This document shows, piece after piece, positions 45,571-57,024 of a DNA stretch of 64,000 bases. The notes below the pieces were generated by a model. The model ran no database searches, was not told the DNA's origin, and saw only the letters and a list, made by a program, of their open reading frames with translations. Source of the DNA: Magnolia sinica (lineage: Eukaryota > Streptophyta > Magnoliopsida > Magnoliales > Magnoliaceae). A program made the position numbers and the translations under genes. Where the stretch lies: positions 28,815,501 through 28,879,500 of the forward strand of contig NC_080588.1 of NCBI RefSeq assembly GCF_029962835.1, given 5' to 3'. Positions within the stretch are counted from its first letter, which is position 1. Every line of letters begins with the position of its first letter.

Positions 45571-46778
45571 GTGGTACCAAAGTTAAACGAGCTTTTCACT
45601 GGTAAGTGGTACCTTAGATTCAAGCAGTAGCATCCATACATGGTGAACATGCATTAGGCCAATCGGGTTACTTGACAAGCTCGACTGGTATGAATGCACG
45701 TTAAATTAATCGACATGGAGTGCATACGCACTCCTCATGTCCTAACCACTATCGATAATCAACATACAACTCGGATTCATTGAACATATCCGTTGTGGCG
45801 AACTAGTTTGGCCACTGATCGTAAACTGCTACCGATTGTCTGCACTACATATTAGTCCCAATCATACTCAAACATAATCGGCATTCATATGTGATAGTCA
45901 AACAGCATGTGACAACCAATTTCAAATATAAATCTCATTTTAGCATTTTAATGAACACATAGTGCACATGTTGTCATACATAGGCATTTCATCCATAACT
46001 CACATAGTAGCAAGATAAGTTACATGAAGGAAGCTGTAACTATTGATAAGGTAATTGAGAATCCTATCTCAACACCCTCATTAAATACATTTTAATAAGC
46101 ATTTTCTCATTCAATCATTTTATTAAACACTTAGACTACACATACCAACATGCATGTAATAAATTTATTATAACATATTTTATAGCAAATCCTTTCACAA
46201 GGAGTTGCCACACATACAACAATATTGTATTCTCAATCAATAATCATGGCAAGCACAAATCATGATTCCATATTCATACAAACATTTCAACAAACACATG
46301 GAATGCATTATATTCAACATAGTTCGTATATATGTGTAATATACGGGAGACATCGCATCTAAATACATATGACAACAATCAAGTCAGTCATAAATCATTA
46401 ACTGATATTAAGAGCCTTAAAAACCATTACCTAAACGTTTATAGTCCGCACCTTTCGCCGATACACCGATTACGAACTCGATTCGTACACTACACCTTTG
46501 TCTACGTCACAATGGCTACCTAAATCATGAAATAAGTTAGCTATTTCACCGTTTCCCTTACTTGGATTCCTAAAACAGATTAGGGTTAGGATTTCTTACC
46601 CAAAAACAGATTTGGATTCGACGACGAAGCGACACGGGAGAGATGAGGAGTGGTGGGAATGAATCCCAACAGCTATCTCTCACTCTCTCTTCTCCTCACT
46701 CTTTCCTCCTCTTTTCTCTCTTCTCTCTCCTAGGGTTTAGGACTTTCGTATGGAATGAGAGAGGGGTGTGTTAAGGCC

Positions 46779-46788
46779 CTTATATAGG
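46779..46788 (-). promoter_or_regulatory. TATA box of LTR-B (minus strand)
   Basis: Minus-strand CCTATATAAGG followed downstream by a pyrimidine-rich leader containing the complement of CCTAGGGTTTAGG (46730-46740). The other LTR-B has CTATTTATAG at the same relative place. Confidence 0.5.
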
Positions 46789-47525
46789 CCCAATGGCCCC
46801 AGGGCCATGGTATACTTAGGTTATAGCCAAAAGTCATTTGTTTAGAGCCAATGGAGCTCATCTGGAGGTCCATTTTCTGCATACGGTCCGGAGAAAGTTC
46901 CTTAACGATGGATCTATGCCAGGTTAAAGTTTTGGTCCGATCAGATTTGTGGATCGACCGTGGAGGATTAGTATCAGTTCAACGGTCATCGTCACTCGAT
47001 TAGGGCCACAAGTACACTGACATATGTTGGGAAAATTTTCTAATCCAAGGGTGTAGTTAGGTCAGAATTTGACGGTCTGAAATATTAAATTTAGCCTGCA
47101 AGCGAACGACCCAATTCACTTAAGTTCGAGTTCATTTTCTAAAGACATTTGTGTTTCTTACACACTTCACTCCGAGCTTAAGTTGTGGGTTACTGGATAA
47201 TATTTGGACTTGATTCCTAAGATGGTTTTCAAGCCTAGTAAGGCGGTCATAATTGTATAGTTTCGCAGTAATCGGACTTTCGACGTGCAGTCCAGGTCCG
47301 GTACAGAGTTTCAGTGTGCTCCCAAGAGCAACTGGGTTTTGAGATTTCTCCTAGGTTTTTAGGTAATATAGAGTTAGCGATTCTACAAATTTTGGGTCTT
47401 GCAGTTCGCATGAAAAGTGGTTCAAGCTAATTCTCTTAGGTCTAATTACTAAAGGACTTGCTCATTAAGGATTTCTACCTGAGGTGGTACTTGGGTCTTT
47501 GTATGAATTTTTTCAAGACGTTATA

Positions 47526-47542
47526 ATCTACCCCCCTTAAAG
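47526..47542 (-). other. Polypurine tract of the minus-strand LTR-B element
   Basis: Minus strand reads CTTTAAGGGGGGTAGAT directly before the LTR start, a typical plus-strand priming site. Confidence 0.75.
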
Positions 47543-47697
47543 AAAAATTTCATCCTTAAAATTAGTACCTTTTCGTACTCTTCGAGAATCTAAGGGTAGT
47601 TCTTACGGACTTCGACTTCTATTTTTGAGGTAGCCTCTTCCTCAGTGTGATGCGTCCATAATACCTTCACAAGCGGGATAACCTTACTGCCCAACAC

Positions 47698-49540
47698 CTA
47701 TTCCTTCCTGTGTAGGATACACATCAGTCGCAGTACATAAGTAGCATCTTCACTCAACTGTACCTGCTCCCATTTGATAATGTGGGAAGGGTCAGGAACG
47801 TATTTCTTCATCATTAATATGTGAAATACGTTGTGCACACCTGCGAGTAGTGTGGGCAAAGCAAGGTGGTATGCTACCACACCTACTCGGTCTAGTATCT
47901 GGAATGGGCCAATGAATCTTGGTGTGAGTTTCTCTTTCTTCCCAAACCGGAGGACTCCCTTCATCGAGAAAACCTTTAGGAATACATGGTCCCCGACCTC
48001 AAACTCTAGCAGTCGCCGCCTCGTATCAGCATAACTCTTCTGTCTACTCTTTGCTGCAAGAAGTCGACACCTGATAATGTCAATCTTCTCTGAGATCGCC
48101 TGTACTAACTCTGGGCCAATCAAACTCTTCTCGCCAACCTCTTCCCAGCAATGCAGCGCTCTACATGGGTGTCCATATAGTGCTTCGTAGGGAGCCATGC
48201 TAATGCTCGCTTGAAAGCTGTTGTTATAAGCAAACTCTGCATAAGAAAGATAGTCATCCCAACTATCTTTGAAATTAAGCACACAAGCTCGCAACATATC
48301 TTCCAACACCTAATTTACCAGTTTCATCTGCCCTTCAGTCTGTGGGTGGAACGCGGTACTGAACTTCAATTTTACACCCATTGCTTCCTGGATACGAGTC
48401 CAGAAGATAGATGTGATTCGCGCGTCTCGGTCCGACACGATCTCCATAGAGATTCCATGTAGACGTACTATCTCCTTAATGTACAGCCTGGTTAAATCGT
48501 CTGCTGAGTTTGAGACTTTAATCGGGAGAAAATGAGCCGATTTCATCAACCGGTCCACAATCACCCAAATGGAGTCATGGCCCTTCCTCATCTTCGATAA
48601 CCCTGAATGAAATCCACAGAGATGAAATCCCATTTCCATTCAGCTATAGGCATGGGCCGAAGTAAACCAAGAGGTCGGCGGTGTTCGCCCTTGACTTGCT
48701 AGTATGTGAGACAATGGGATACATAGTCTGCAATGTGGGCCTTCATGTTGTCTCACTAGTACGAATGCTTCATATCTCGATACATCTTCATACTACTAGG
48801 ATGCATCGCCATCTTCGAATTGTGGGCAACTTCGAGAACTTCTCTTCCCAAGTCATGAAGATTTGGGACGCATAGGCAGCCATGATAATGTAAACCCCCA
48901 TCCGTACCAACTCTCCATTCAAAGTTTTCATTATCACTAGCTCACTTTCTAGACTCTATTAACCATTCATCTTCCCCTTGAGCCACTATGATTCGGTCAA
49001 TAATAAGTGGCTGTATACGAATATGTGTGACGCTCTTGAATGGTTCCTCTATTATAAGTTTCTGCTCAAAGTCTCGTATAAACTCTACCATGTTCCATTC
49101 ATTGATCATCAGTGGAGCAGCAAATGCTATCGTCTTGTTGCGGCTCAACGTGTCTGCCACAAGGTTGGCCTTGCCAGGATGGTAGGAGACCTCAAACTTG
49201 AAGTCTTTCAAGGTTTCCATCTATCGTTGTTGCCTCATATTCAAGTCTCTCTGTGTGAATATGTATCTGAGGCTCTTGTGGTCGCAAAAGAGCTCGAACT
49301 CCTCTTCGTAGAGGTAGTGTCTCTAGAGCTTTAATGCAAAGATGATGCTTGCTAACTCTAGGTCATGCATAAGGTAGTTTTCCTTGTGCTTCCTCAATTA
49401 TCGTGAGGCATAAGCAATCACCCTTTCCTTCTGCATAAGAACACAACCTAAACCAACGCGAGATGCGTCGGTGTATATCATATATTTGACCCCCTGCTCT
49501 GGTAATACCAGCACGGGGTTGTCGCCTCGTCAGCATATTG
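47698..49540 (-). pseudogene. Ty3/gypsy RNase H-integrase remnant (LTR-B element)
   Basis: Minus strand, reading from 49540 down. RNase H with IYTDASRVGLGCVLMQ and AYASR motifs (about 49490-49400), [29 protein letters not shown] (49150). Then the integrase core with GHDSIWVIVDRLMKSAHF (first Asp), VSDRDARITSIFW (second Asp) and FHPQTEGQ near the Glu (48639-48310). Then LRACVLNFKDSWDDYLSYAE and the integrase C-terminus with KEKLTPRFIGPFQIL (48309-47698). This is the RT-RNase H-integrase order of Ty3/gypsy. Stops separate the blocks and RT, protease and gag are missing, so it is 5' truncated at about 49540 where it meets a plus-strand element head to head. Confidence 0.85.
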
Positions 49541-49544
49541 AGTT

Positions 49545-50012
49545 CCAGATCGATCTTGTGCCCAGTACCTCACCTATTTTGAAGGCCCTATCTCGTATTG
49601 TAGCCTCATTAACCAGGTTGACTCGGAAGGGCGTAATTCGATTTGGAGCGAAGGGCAAGCTTGCCCTGAGATTTATAAGACCTTTCAAGATCACTGGGTA
49701 TGTTGGCGTAGTGGCCTATCTGCTTGCCTTGCCATTTCAGTTGTCTGGTGTCCATAACATTTTCTATGTCTCTATGTTGAGGAAGTGTAGGTCAGACATC
49801 GTTCCTGTTATCGATTGGCAGCCGTTGGAGGTTCGTGAGGACGCTTCTTATATTGAATAGCCAGTTCATATCCTCGATCGGAAGGAACAGGTCCTCCAGA
49901 CCAAGGTCATTCCCTTGGTAAAGGTTCAATGGGGTCACCATTTTGTTGATAAGGTGTCTTGAGAGGGCGAGGCCGAGATTCAAGAGCGCTATCCCGATCT
50001 CTTTGATGATTG
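49545..50012 (+). pseudogene. Ty3/gypsy remnant: RT N-terminal scrap joined to integrase C-terminus
   Basis: Starts with EFQIDLVPSTSPI, the lead-in to gypsy RT, then switches near 49585 to integrase C-terminal sequence (KGVIRFGAKGKLALRF, FKITGYVGVVAYLLALP, VHNIFYVSMLRK). RT catalytic, RNase H and integrase core regions are deleted. It ends with VIPLVKVQW and ERYPDLF-type sequence with stops. The downstream polypurine tract and LTR-A show it is the 3' end of an LTR-A element. Confidence 0.78.
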
Positions 50013-50130
50013 ATTATGTGTTGTATCTTGTATGCCGTCTCTGATTTTATATGATGATGCTTTATTTCCTCTTCTATTATGAGTTATATTTACTTGCAAT
50101 GATAATGTAAATTTTTAGGATGAAATTTTA

Positions 50131-50145
50131 TTTAAAGGGGAGAGT
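50131..50145 (+). other. Polypurine tract before LTR-A
   Basis: TTTAAAGGGGAGAGT directly precedes the LTR start TGTAAGG. It links the LTR-A family to the upstream gypsy integrase. Confidence 0.78.
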
Positions 50146-51306
50146 TGTAAGGCTCGTATCCTAGTCAGTACCATTCAGTAGGCTTCCGCGGTCCTCCCGG
50201 TCGAATTCCGGCAACCCTCGACCTATATCCGACGTTTGCTCGTGATCCTAAGCTGAGTCCTGCATATCAAAGTCGGCTCGACCTGAAACTTATACCCTAA
50301 CGACAACACCGTCGCCCCGGTTCCAACGCCGTGACTCGCGCACCGGTCAAATACCCGGGCCAGAAGATATGGTTCCGGGTTTACCTCGAGGAAAACGCCC
50401 GCGTTGTGAATTTCGAGAGTATCTTTACGACCCGTCACATTAATCAAGTCAAGTACATCATCTATACCCTCATGCCACCTCACCCTATCATAAGTACAAT
50501 CACCCATTCCCTCTTTTCCCTAAGTCAACTCTCTCTCTCCCCACCCATTTATCTTTTACACAATTTTCAACTAAACCCATACCTTCCCATCCCCATTCCT
50601 TACAACACCCATTTCACCATTCTTTATCAATCCATCATTCCTCTCTCTCTCTCTCTCATTCTCTAAGCAATCTCCCCACTCCCAAGAGAGCTTCCAACGT
50701 CCAAGCTCTCTCTCCCAAATCCAAGTGTAGTCCACTTTCCCACCCTCTTATATCCCATCTTAACCATTCATTCTTCATTAACATCTATTAAAATTGAAGG
50801 CACGGAGCATACGAGTCCAAGGGCTAAAGAAGAAGGCCGATAGTGGGTGGTCCACCGTTGATTTTGATTTTTAAGGGCTCACTTATTGTGGGACCCACTT
50901 GATGTATGCATTGTATTAGGGAGGGCCTAATAGTGGCGGGGTCCCTCCCCTTCTCATTTCTCTCTCTCTCTCTCGCTCTTATGGATGACGATGTGTGTGT
51001 GTGTGTGGCCCACCATGAAGTATGTTTTTTACCTATGCCGTCCATCGAGTGGCCCACATGGCAGTCTGTTTGAACGGGCCTAAATGAAGGAAAACACAAG
51101 TATCAGTTTGATTCGGATCTGATGTGGGCCACACGTGTGGACCCCACCATGATGTACGCCTCTATCATGCAACAACAAGGAGTGGGGACCACTCCACACA
51201 TGTTGCATGTTTGGAGATGGCCCACAACGGTGCAGGCAACTCCAGCCGTCCATCTAGCATCTAGAGAATCTGGACGTTGGCACCTCACTCTCTTTCTCAC
51301 ACACAC

Positions 51307-51352
<46 letters not shown>

Positions 51353-51969
51353 CATGATATTACATAATTTAATATATACATTTTTTTTATTAATACCTGT
51401 AATGGTGGGCCACCCTCCCACGTGGGACCCACCTTTAACATAGGTAATCTGCATCGTCCAGTTGGATCTGGACGGTGGATCTGGGTAGCCACTTCCTCAT
51501 TGTATATATAATGTGTGTGTATATATATAATATATTATATTATATTTAAGTATATAATATATAATATTATATAATATAATATACTACCTTGGTGGGCCAC
51601 TCCCACGTGGGACCCACCATTAAAATATATGAAGATCTGCACCGTCCAGGTGGGTCTGGACGGTGCCATGGGGCTCGACGTATGTGTTTTATCCACACCG
51701 TCCACACCAAAGGACGGTGGGACCCCACACGTAGGACTGTTGTACGTGTAGCAACAGAAACATGGGGCCCTCTGATGCCTGTGCAACGTCCTGACCGTCC
51801 ATTCATTGGACATGCTCATGGCCACACCCTGATATATGTGATTCATCCAAACCGTTCATCCATTTGGTAGCTCGTCTAAGGCTTGTCCAGATGATCCCTT
51901 TGGATATGATTCATATTTTTTATAATGCTCTATAATGAACTCTAGCAATGGATGAATGGTGTATTGGAA

Positions 51970-52265
51970 TCAGTCCATTTGATCGGCCCATTCAACTCGG
52001 CCCATTCAACTTGGCCCATTCGATTCAGCCCATTTGAATCGGCCCATTTGCCTCAGCCCATTCGACTTGGCCCATTTGAATCAGCCCATTTGAATTGGCC
52101 CATTTGATTTGGCCTATTTGAATCGGCCCATTTGCCTCGGCTCATTTGATTCGGCCCATTGATTCGGCCCATTTGACTCGGCCCATTTGAATTGGTCCAT
52201 TTGCCTCATCCCATTTGATTTGGACCCTGATTTGGCCCATTTGATTCGGCCCATTTGATATGGCT
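51970..52265 (+). repeat. Minisatellite of CGGCCCATTTGAnT units in LTR-A
   Basis: About 18 diverged tandem units of 14-17 bp (GGCCCATTTGAATC, GGCCCATTCGACTT, GGCCCATTTGCCTC and so on). It occupies the place of the looser GGCCCA array in other LTR-A copies, so it seems to be a local expansion of the same box. Confidence 0.75.
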
Positions 52266-53673
52266 CGATGTTATATATATATATTGGCCCATGAGCGAAG
52301 CCCAACGTGATGCGTATATGCCCCATAAGCGAGGCCCATGATGATGTATATTAGGCCCTTGTATGAGGCCATGGGCCCATTATACGATTGGCCTTATGAG
52401 CTCCATTCCTTGGGAGCAATGTTGGTTAAAGGTCCACATTGATGGGCAATGATGGTTGGACGTCCACATTATGACCTTCTCTTAGGCCTTGTTAGGCTTA
52501 TTCTCATCATTCTCTAGTGGGTTAACCTAAATGCTTGGGCCCCATTGATATTGCTTGATACATCATCAGTTGTCCATCTATGGACCCCGCCTTGCGTTGA
52601 GGTTGATTATCGATGCCGATTATCTGTGCTAATTGCCGATACCGGCCATTGATGCTGATTACGAGTTTGTGACAGCATAGCATCATGATACATGCCCATA
52701 CGCATCATCTGCATGTTTGTTATGAGATGTGATTGGCCATTGCATATAGGCTGAGTCATCCCACATGAGCATACAGTATGTGCAGGATTGATGCATGATT
52801 GGACTGCGTGACTCATGCACTTTGCATTTGTGTGATTGTGATTACTGTATGCCCTAGTGACATCAGGGCTATAGCCTCCATAGGCACATTGTAGATGGCA
52901 GGATTGGACACCGGAAATATTGTTACTAGCATCGGGGAGCCATAGATGTCCCTGGGTGAAAATCCCTAAATCTGATGGTACTAGAGGATGACTCCAATGT
53001 CGAGACCGAGTGGATACATGAGAGCACGAGGGCCGAATACTAGATGGCTGCGTCTCCCACTGTGTTATGGTTGGTTGGAAAGGGATATGGCCTTACCCGC
53101 CTGAGGGTAGGGGGCATTGCTAGGCTGAGTTTGACCAGCTCATGAATGGGTCCGCTTTCGACGTGCCAGATAGGTATTGGCAGACTATTGGCCAGGTGGA
53201 TAGTGAGGTTTCTTACGTTTACTTGGACTGTGCGCATGGGAAAGGGGCAGTGTTATTTCGAGTGTACTAAACCCCGGTGATTATCTAGAGCGAGAACTGT
53301 ACTGATATTTGATGCTCTAGTGATGAGCTACATTGATATGTGGACTCGGATGAGGATTGGCATGCTTGAGTTTCATCTCACATCGCATGGTCTTGATGTG
53401 GCCGATAGTATTCATATCTTGCACTGCATAGCCTTGGTACGGTTGATTGCATTCATGTACTCATTAGCATGATTCCGCATTACTCTGATATTGCATTTTG
53501 AGCACATTCATATTACGCACACATTTACACCACCCTCTAAGCTTTCTATAAGTTATGCACGATTGATGCATGCAAGTGACGCCAGGATGCAGCCGTAGTC
53601 TCACCGTAGTAGGAGCGTACAGATGAGCTTCAGGAGTTTCCATTTTTATTATCTTGTATTTTCCTTTATACAC

Positions 53674-54587
53674 TGTTGATGACTAAATCTGGACGGCTCT
53701 CCACTCCGATCCACGAACCCACTTCAGCATCTTGAACTTGCACACTCACAATGAGCAAAGGAGACCCTGGTCAGGCAGGGGACCCTCCGATGCCTAAGTC
53801 AGGTCAAGGGAATCTAGGTCTAAGTTCGGGTGTAGTGAGAGAGTGCAAGATGTTGTGTACCTGTAGCAATTGAGTCCCATTGTATTTATACCTGCCTATC
53901 AGACGATTTGGGTTCGTTAATCTCAACATGATTCGCTCAATTAGTGGGATACAATGATCGTGGAGATATTGTCCGTAATTCGGGGATTGTGTAGCGTATC
54001 ATGCATATCTGCGGGCAAGATAATCATCTGTGTTCGCTTAAGGTAGTTTCTTAGTTTAGCATACGGGACTGTTCGCATCCGGCTTCAATCTCAGCTTAGG
54101 ATCTCTGACTAAAGAGGTCCTGACTTCGAGCCTCAGACTTGAACTAATATGCAGAGGATAGCATCCAGAGGTCGGGACAAGCCTCGGTTCGGGCTCATGG
54201 CGGTCTTGGAATCACTCGTCTGTCAGGTACTCTCGAGGTCTCCCCTTCGAGCTCCAAGGTGGGTGGCGGACTTAACCCGTTAAGTTAGATTTCTTCATAA
54301 CGGGTGACGCGTAGATGTGGGTAATCAAATATTCCATCACTGGCTGAGCAGTGGTGGGACGACCTGAGATCTGACAAGTAGGCTTCGATCTGAGCTTCGC
54401 ATTGACTGCCCCGGCCTCAAAATACTCCGAACTGAATGCCTCGGAGTAGGAGCATGACTGGGGCCGAGCTGAGAATCTTCCTTCCCTTTAGTTGTTTTCA
54501 CCATTTTCAATTAACCCTAATATGTCCGATCGGATTAAGATGGCGTTAGACCTCAGAATTTAAGGGGATCAGATCTTCCCATAACAC
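53674..54587 (+). repeat. Probable solo LTR (LTR-C) inserted in LTR-A copy 7
   Basis: About 914 bp absent from all other LTR-A copies, in which TTTCCCTTTATGC...CATTGTAC continues directly. The insert starts TGTTGATGACTAAATC and ends CCATAACACA, and has a TATA-like TGTATTTATACC at 53881-53892. The flanks (CTTTATACAC and CACATTATACC) overlap by only 3-5 bp, so the exact duplication is unclear. No coding potential. Confidence 0.6.
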
Positions 54588-54842
54588 ACATTATACCTTA
54601 AAGTTTTTTTTATCATAGTGAATTTTGTGATGGTGTTCTTATGGTTATTGTTTGTGGGTTATGCTTATGGTTATGCTTATTACGAATAAAAATCATGTTT
54701 GAAATCCTCCTTGTAGAATCCCAGGATCGGAACCTGGTGTATGGGGGCCGGGAGCTGAGAATGGGGTACTATAGAGGCTGTCGGCACCGGATTCGGTGAT
54801 CGGGAATTTTGTGAGCCCGATTTCTGATTTTGGGGTGTGACA

Positions 54843-55859
54843 GCAGTTGTCTTCACACTGAAGGTGTGGAGGCACTATCTTTAGGGGTTAGGTTCGAGCT
54901 CTTCTTCGACCACAAGATCTTGAAATATCTATTCTCTCAGTCCGAGTTGAACATGAGGCAGAGGCGTTTGATGGAGCTCCTAAAGGACTATGATTTTGAT
55001 CTTTAGTACCACCTCGGCAAGGTAAACGTGGTGATGGATGCCCTCAGCTGTCAGCCACAAGGCCTGATGGCGCATATGATGATTTAAGAGTGGAAGATAC
55101 TTGAGGATGTGTCAGCATTTGACTTCGAGATTAGCTTGCAGTTTTCTATTATGCAGTTATTGAGCCTGTCGATTTAACCCTCTCTTGTCGCAAGAGTGAT
55201 TGAGGCTTAGTAGGCAGATGAGTCGTTGTAGAGTTATCAGGCAGAGGCAGCATCTGAGAATCAGTCAGATTGGCAGATTGGTATTAATGGTAGACTTTGC
55301 TTCAGAGGCCGATTATGTGCCCTGGATATTCTTGAGTTACGCAGAGATCTTATGACTGAGACACGTCGATTGAGGTTTTCTATCCACCTTGGCTTGACAA
55401 AGATGTGTCGTAATATGAGGCGTCAGTATTTTTAGACGGGGATGAAGCGCCAGATAGCTAGTTTTGTGGTCGAGTGTGACACATGCCAGCGTGTCAAGGC
55501 CGATCATCAGAGACCCCCTGGTCCCTTACAGCCATTGAGCGTGCCATTGTGGAAGTGGGAGCATGTATCCACCAATTTTATTATGGGTTTGCCGATGACT
55601 CAGCACGGTCACGACACCATCTGGGTTGTTGTCGATCATATGATGAAGTCGGCGCATTTTCTTACAATTTGTGAGACCATGACTTTGGACCGGCTTGCGA
55701 GGTTATTCATCGAGGAGATTATAAGACTGCACAACATTTCAGTTTTGTAGCTCAGCCCCACGTATCATCCACGGATCGATAGGCAGACCGAGAGGGTCAA
55801 CCAGATCTTTGAGGATATGGTTCGGTCTTGCGCGATGGACTTCGTGGGTAGTTGGGATG
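54843..55859 (+). pseudogene. Ty3/gypsy RNase H-integrase remnant between two LTR-A copies
   Basis: Begins in RNase H ([20 protein letters not shown], then [13 protein letters not shown] and YHLGKVNVVMDALS), passes a degenerate linker, an HHCC zinc finger ending ECDTCQRVKADHQRPPG (55470-55515), and an integrase core with GHDTIWVVVDHMMKSAHF (first Asp) and TYHPRIDRQTERVNQ (about 55755-55803). It stops at GSWDV where the next LTR-A begins at 55860. Several in-frame TAG/TAA codons; not functional. It is the right part of a gypsy element into which the LTR-A element ending at 54842 was inserted. Confidence 0.83.
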
Positions 55860-56282
55860 TGTAAGACCTGTATCCTAGCCCGGACCATTCCGTAGGCTTC
55901 CACAATCCTCCCGGTCAAATTTTGGTGACCCGCGGTCTATTATTGGCGTTTGCGCACAATCTTAAGTCACGTCCTGTTGATCTGAGTCAGCTCAACCCGA
56001 GACCTATGCCATTACGACCGCGCCGACGCCGCGATTTCAACACCGCATCTCGTGCGTCAATGCGACGCTTAGATCAAGAGATGTAGCTCGCGCATTGTAC
56101 TAGCTGTGGACTGCACATTTGCGAGGCTCACGTATCACATGGCACCATTTCCTAGGTTATCATGGGGTGATGTATCACCCCATGCCAAGTAATAAATGCT
56201 TACAAGCAATTATGACATTTATTTTCCCTAAGAGTCAACCCTAGCATTTATGGCCTTACATGAATTAATTACTCTCTCCCTC
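55860..56282 (+). repeat. LTR-A copy 8, 5' fragment
   Basis: Starts TGTAAGACCTGTATCCTAGC inside the integrase sequence and matches the first ~400 bp of LTR-A in outline (TTCTGGTGACCCGCGG-like and CCGCGCCGACGCCGCG segments). It is cut at 56283 by LTR-B. Confidence 0.72.
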
Positions 56283-57014
56283 TGTAACGACCTTGGAAAT
56301 TTTTGTGCTAATCTTTCCTTAAGTAGTTGTTTTTGGGGTAATTAGCGCTATACTCGATTGCTTGTGAAATTCACATCAATCACTTTAAATTGTATCTGCA
56401 TGGCTCAAAACTTGTAGATTAGTTAGCGCTACGTTACTCTGAAATCTGAGATCCATCGCTAAATCCAGTTGTTCTGGGGAATTTTTGGAAGATCTGGATC
56501 AGACCTGGACCGCGCGTCGAAAGTCCGATGGCGATGATCTTAGGCTGTTGCGGTCACCGAGTTGGGCTTGACCATCACCTCGAAAATCAAGTCCATGTGA
56601 TGTTCTGGGTCGATTTGATTGAGTTCGGAGTGAAAGTGTGAGAACGGTTGGATATTTAATAAGTTTTTATGAATCTGAGTCGTGTCGCTTGCGCGATGAT
56701 TTTAAGCTATCTGACTGTTGGATTTTGACCCAATTTCACCCTTTGATCAGGGAAGGTGGCCCGGGCATATCCTTGTGCTTGTGGACCTGATCGAGATCCC
56801 GTGACCGTTGAATTGAGTGTGGTCCACTACGGCTGATCTGAAGAGCCGGTCGGTACGAAAACTCAACCTGACCTAGATCCATGGTCAATGAGCTTAAGTC
56901 CGACCTTTTGTGGTTATAGGCCCACCAGAAGTGCTTCGTTGGATCGTAAGAGTCGGGTTTTGGTTATACCCTAAGTATACCTTGACCCTGGGGTTATTTC
57001 CTTCAATATTAGGC

Positions 57015-57024
57015 CTATTTATAG
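57015..57024 (+). promoter_or_regulatory. TATA box of LTR-B (plus strand)
   Basis: CTATTTATAG followed about 20 bp later by AAACCCTAGCTCTC, a common plant leader start. It is in the same relative position as the minus-strand TATA box of the other LTR-B. Confidence 0.5.

Larger units (their letters stand above)
44420..47525 (-). repeat. LTR-B, 3' LTR of a minus-strand gypsy element
   Basis: 3106 bp from TGTAACGCCCTAAAAATCGG (complement of the LTR-B end) to GACGTTATA (complement of a mutated TGTAACGTC start). The next bases, 47526-47542, are the complement of a polypurine tract, which fixes orientation: element on the minus strand, this being its 3' LTR. It carries the ~100-bp repeat units at 45320-45560 and a minus-strand TATA box near 46788-46779. 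It is the same family as 56283-59377 but clearly diverged. Confidence 0.85.
50146..54842 (+). repeat. LTR-A copy 7, 3' LTR of a gypsy element
   Basis: 4697 bp, from TGTAAGGCTCGTATCC to TTTGGGGTGTGACA. It is the only LTR-A here joined to its own polypurine tract and integrase, so it identifies LTR-A as a Ty3/gypsy LTR of about 4.7 kb. Contents: CT run at 50640-50658, (TA)n at 51311-51349, an AT-rich block at 51500-51580, a GGCCCATTTGAATC-type array at 51970-52265, and a nested probable solo LTR (53674-54587). The right flank is the RNase H region of another gypsy element. Confidence 0.85.

Noticed and set aside
44420..47525. Treating 44420-47525 and 56283-59377 as the two LTRs of one element
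   Set aside because: They are in opposite orientation, are clearly diverged, and each adjoins its own internal region (a polypurine tract on one, a PBS on the other). They belong to two separate insertions.
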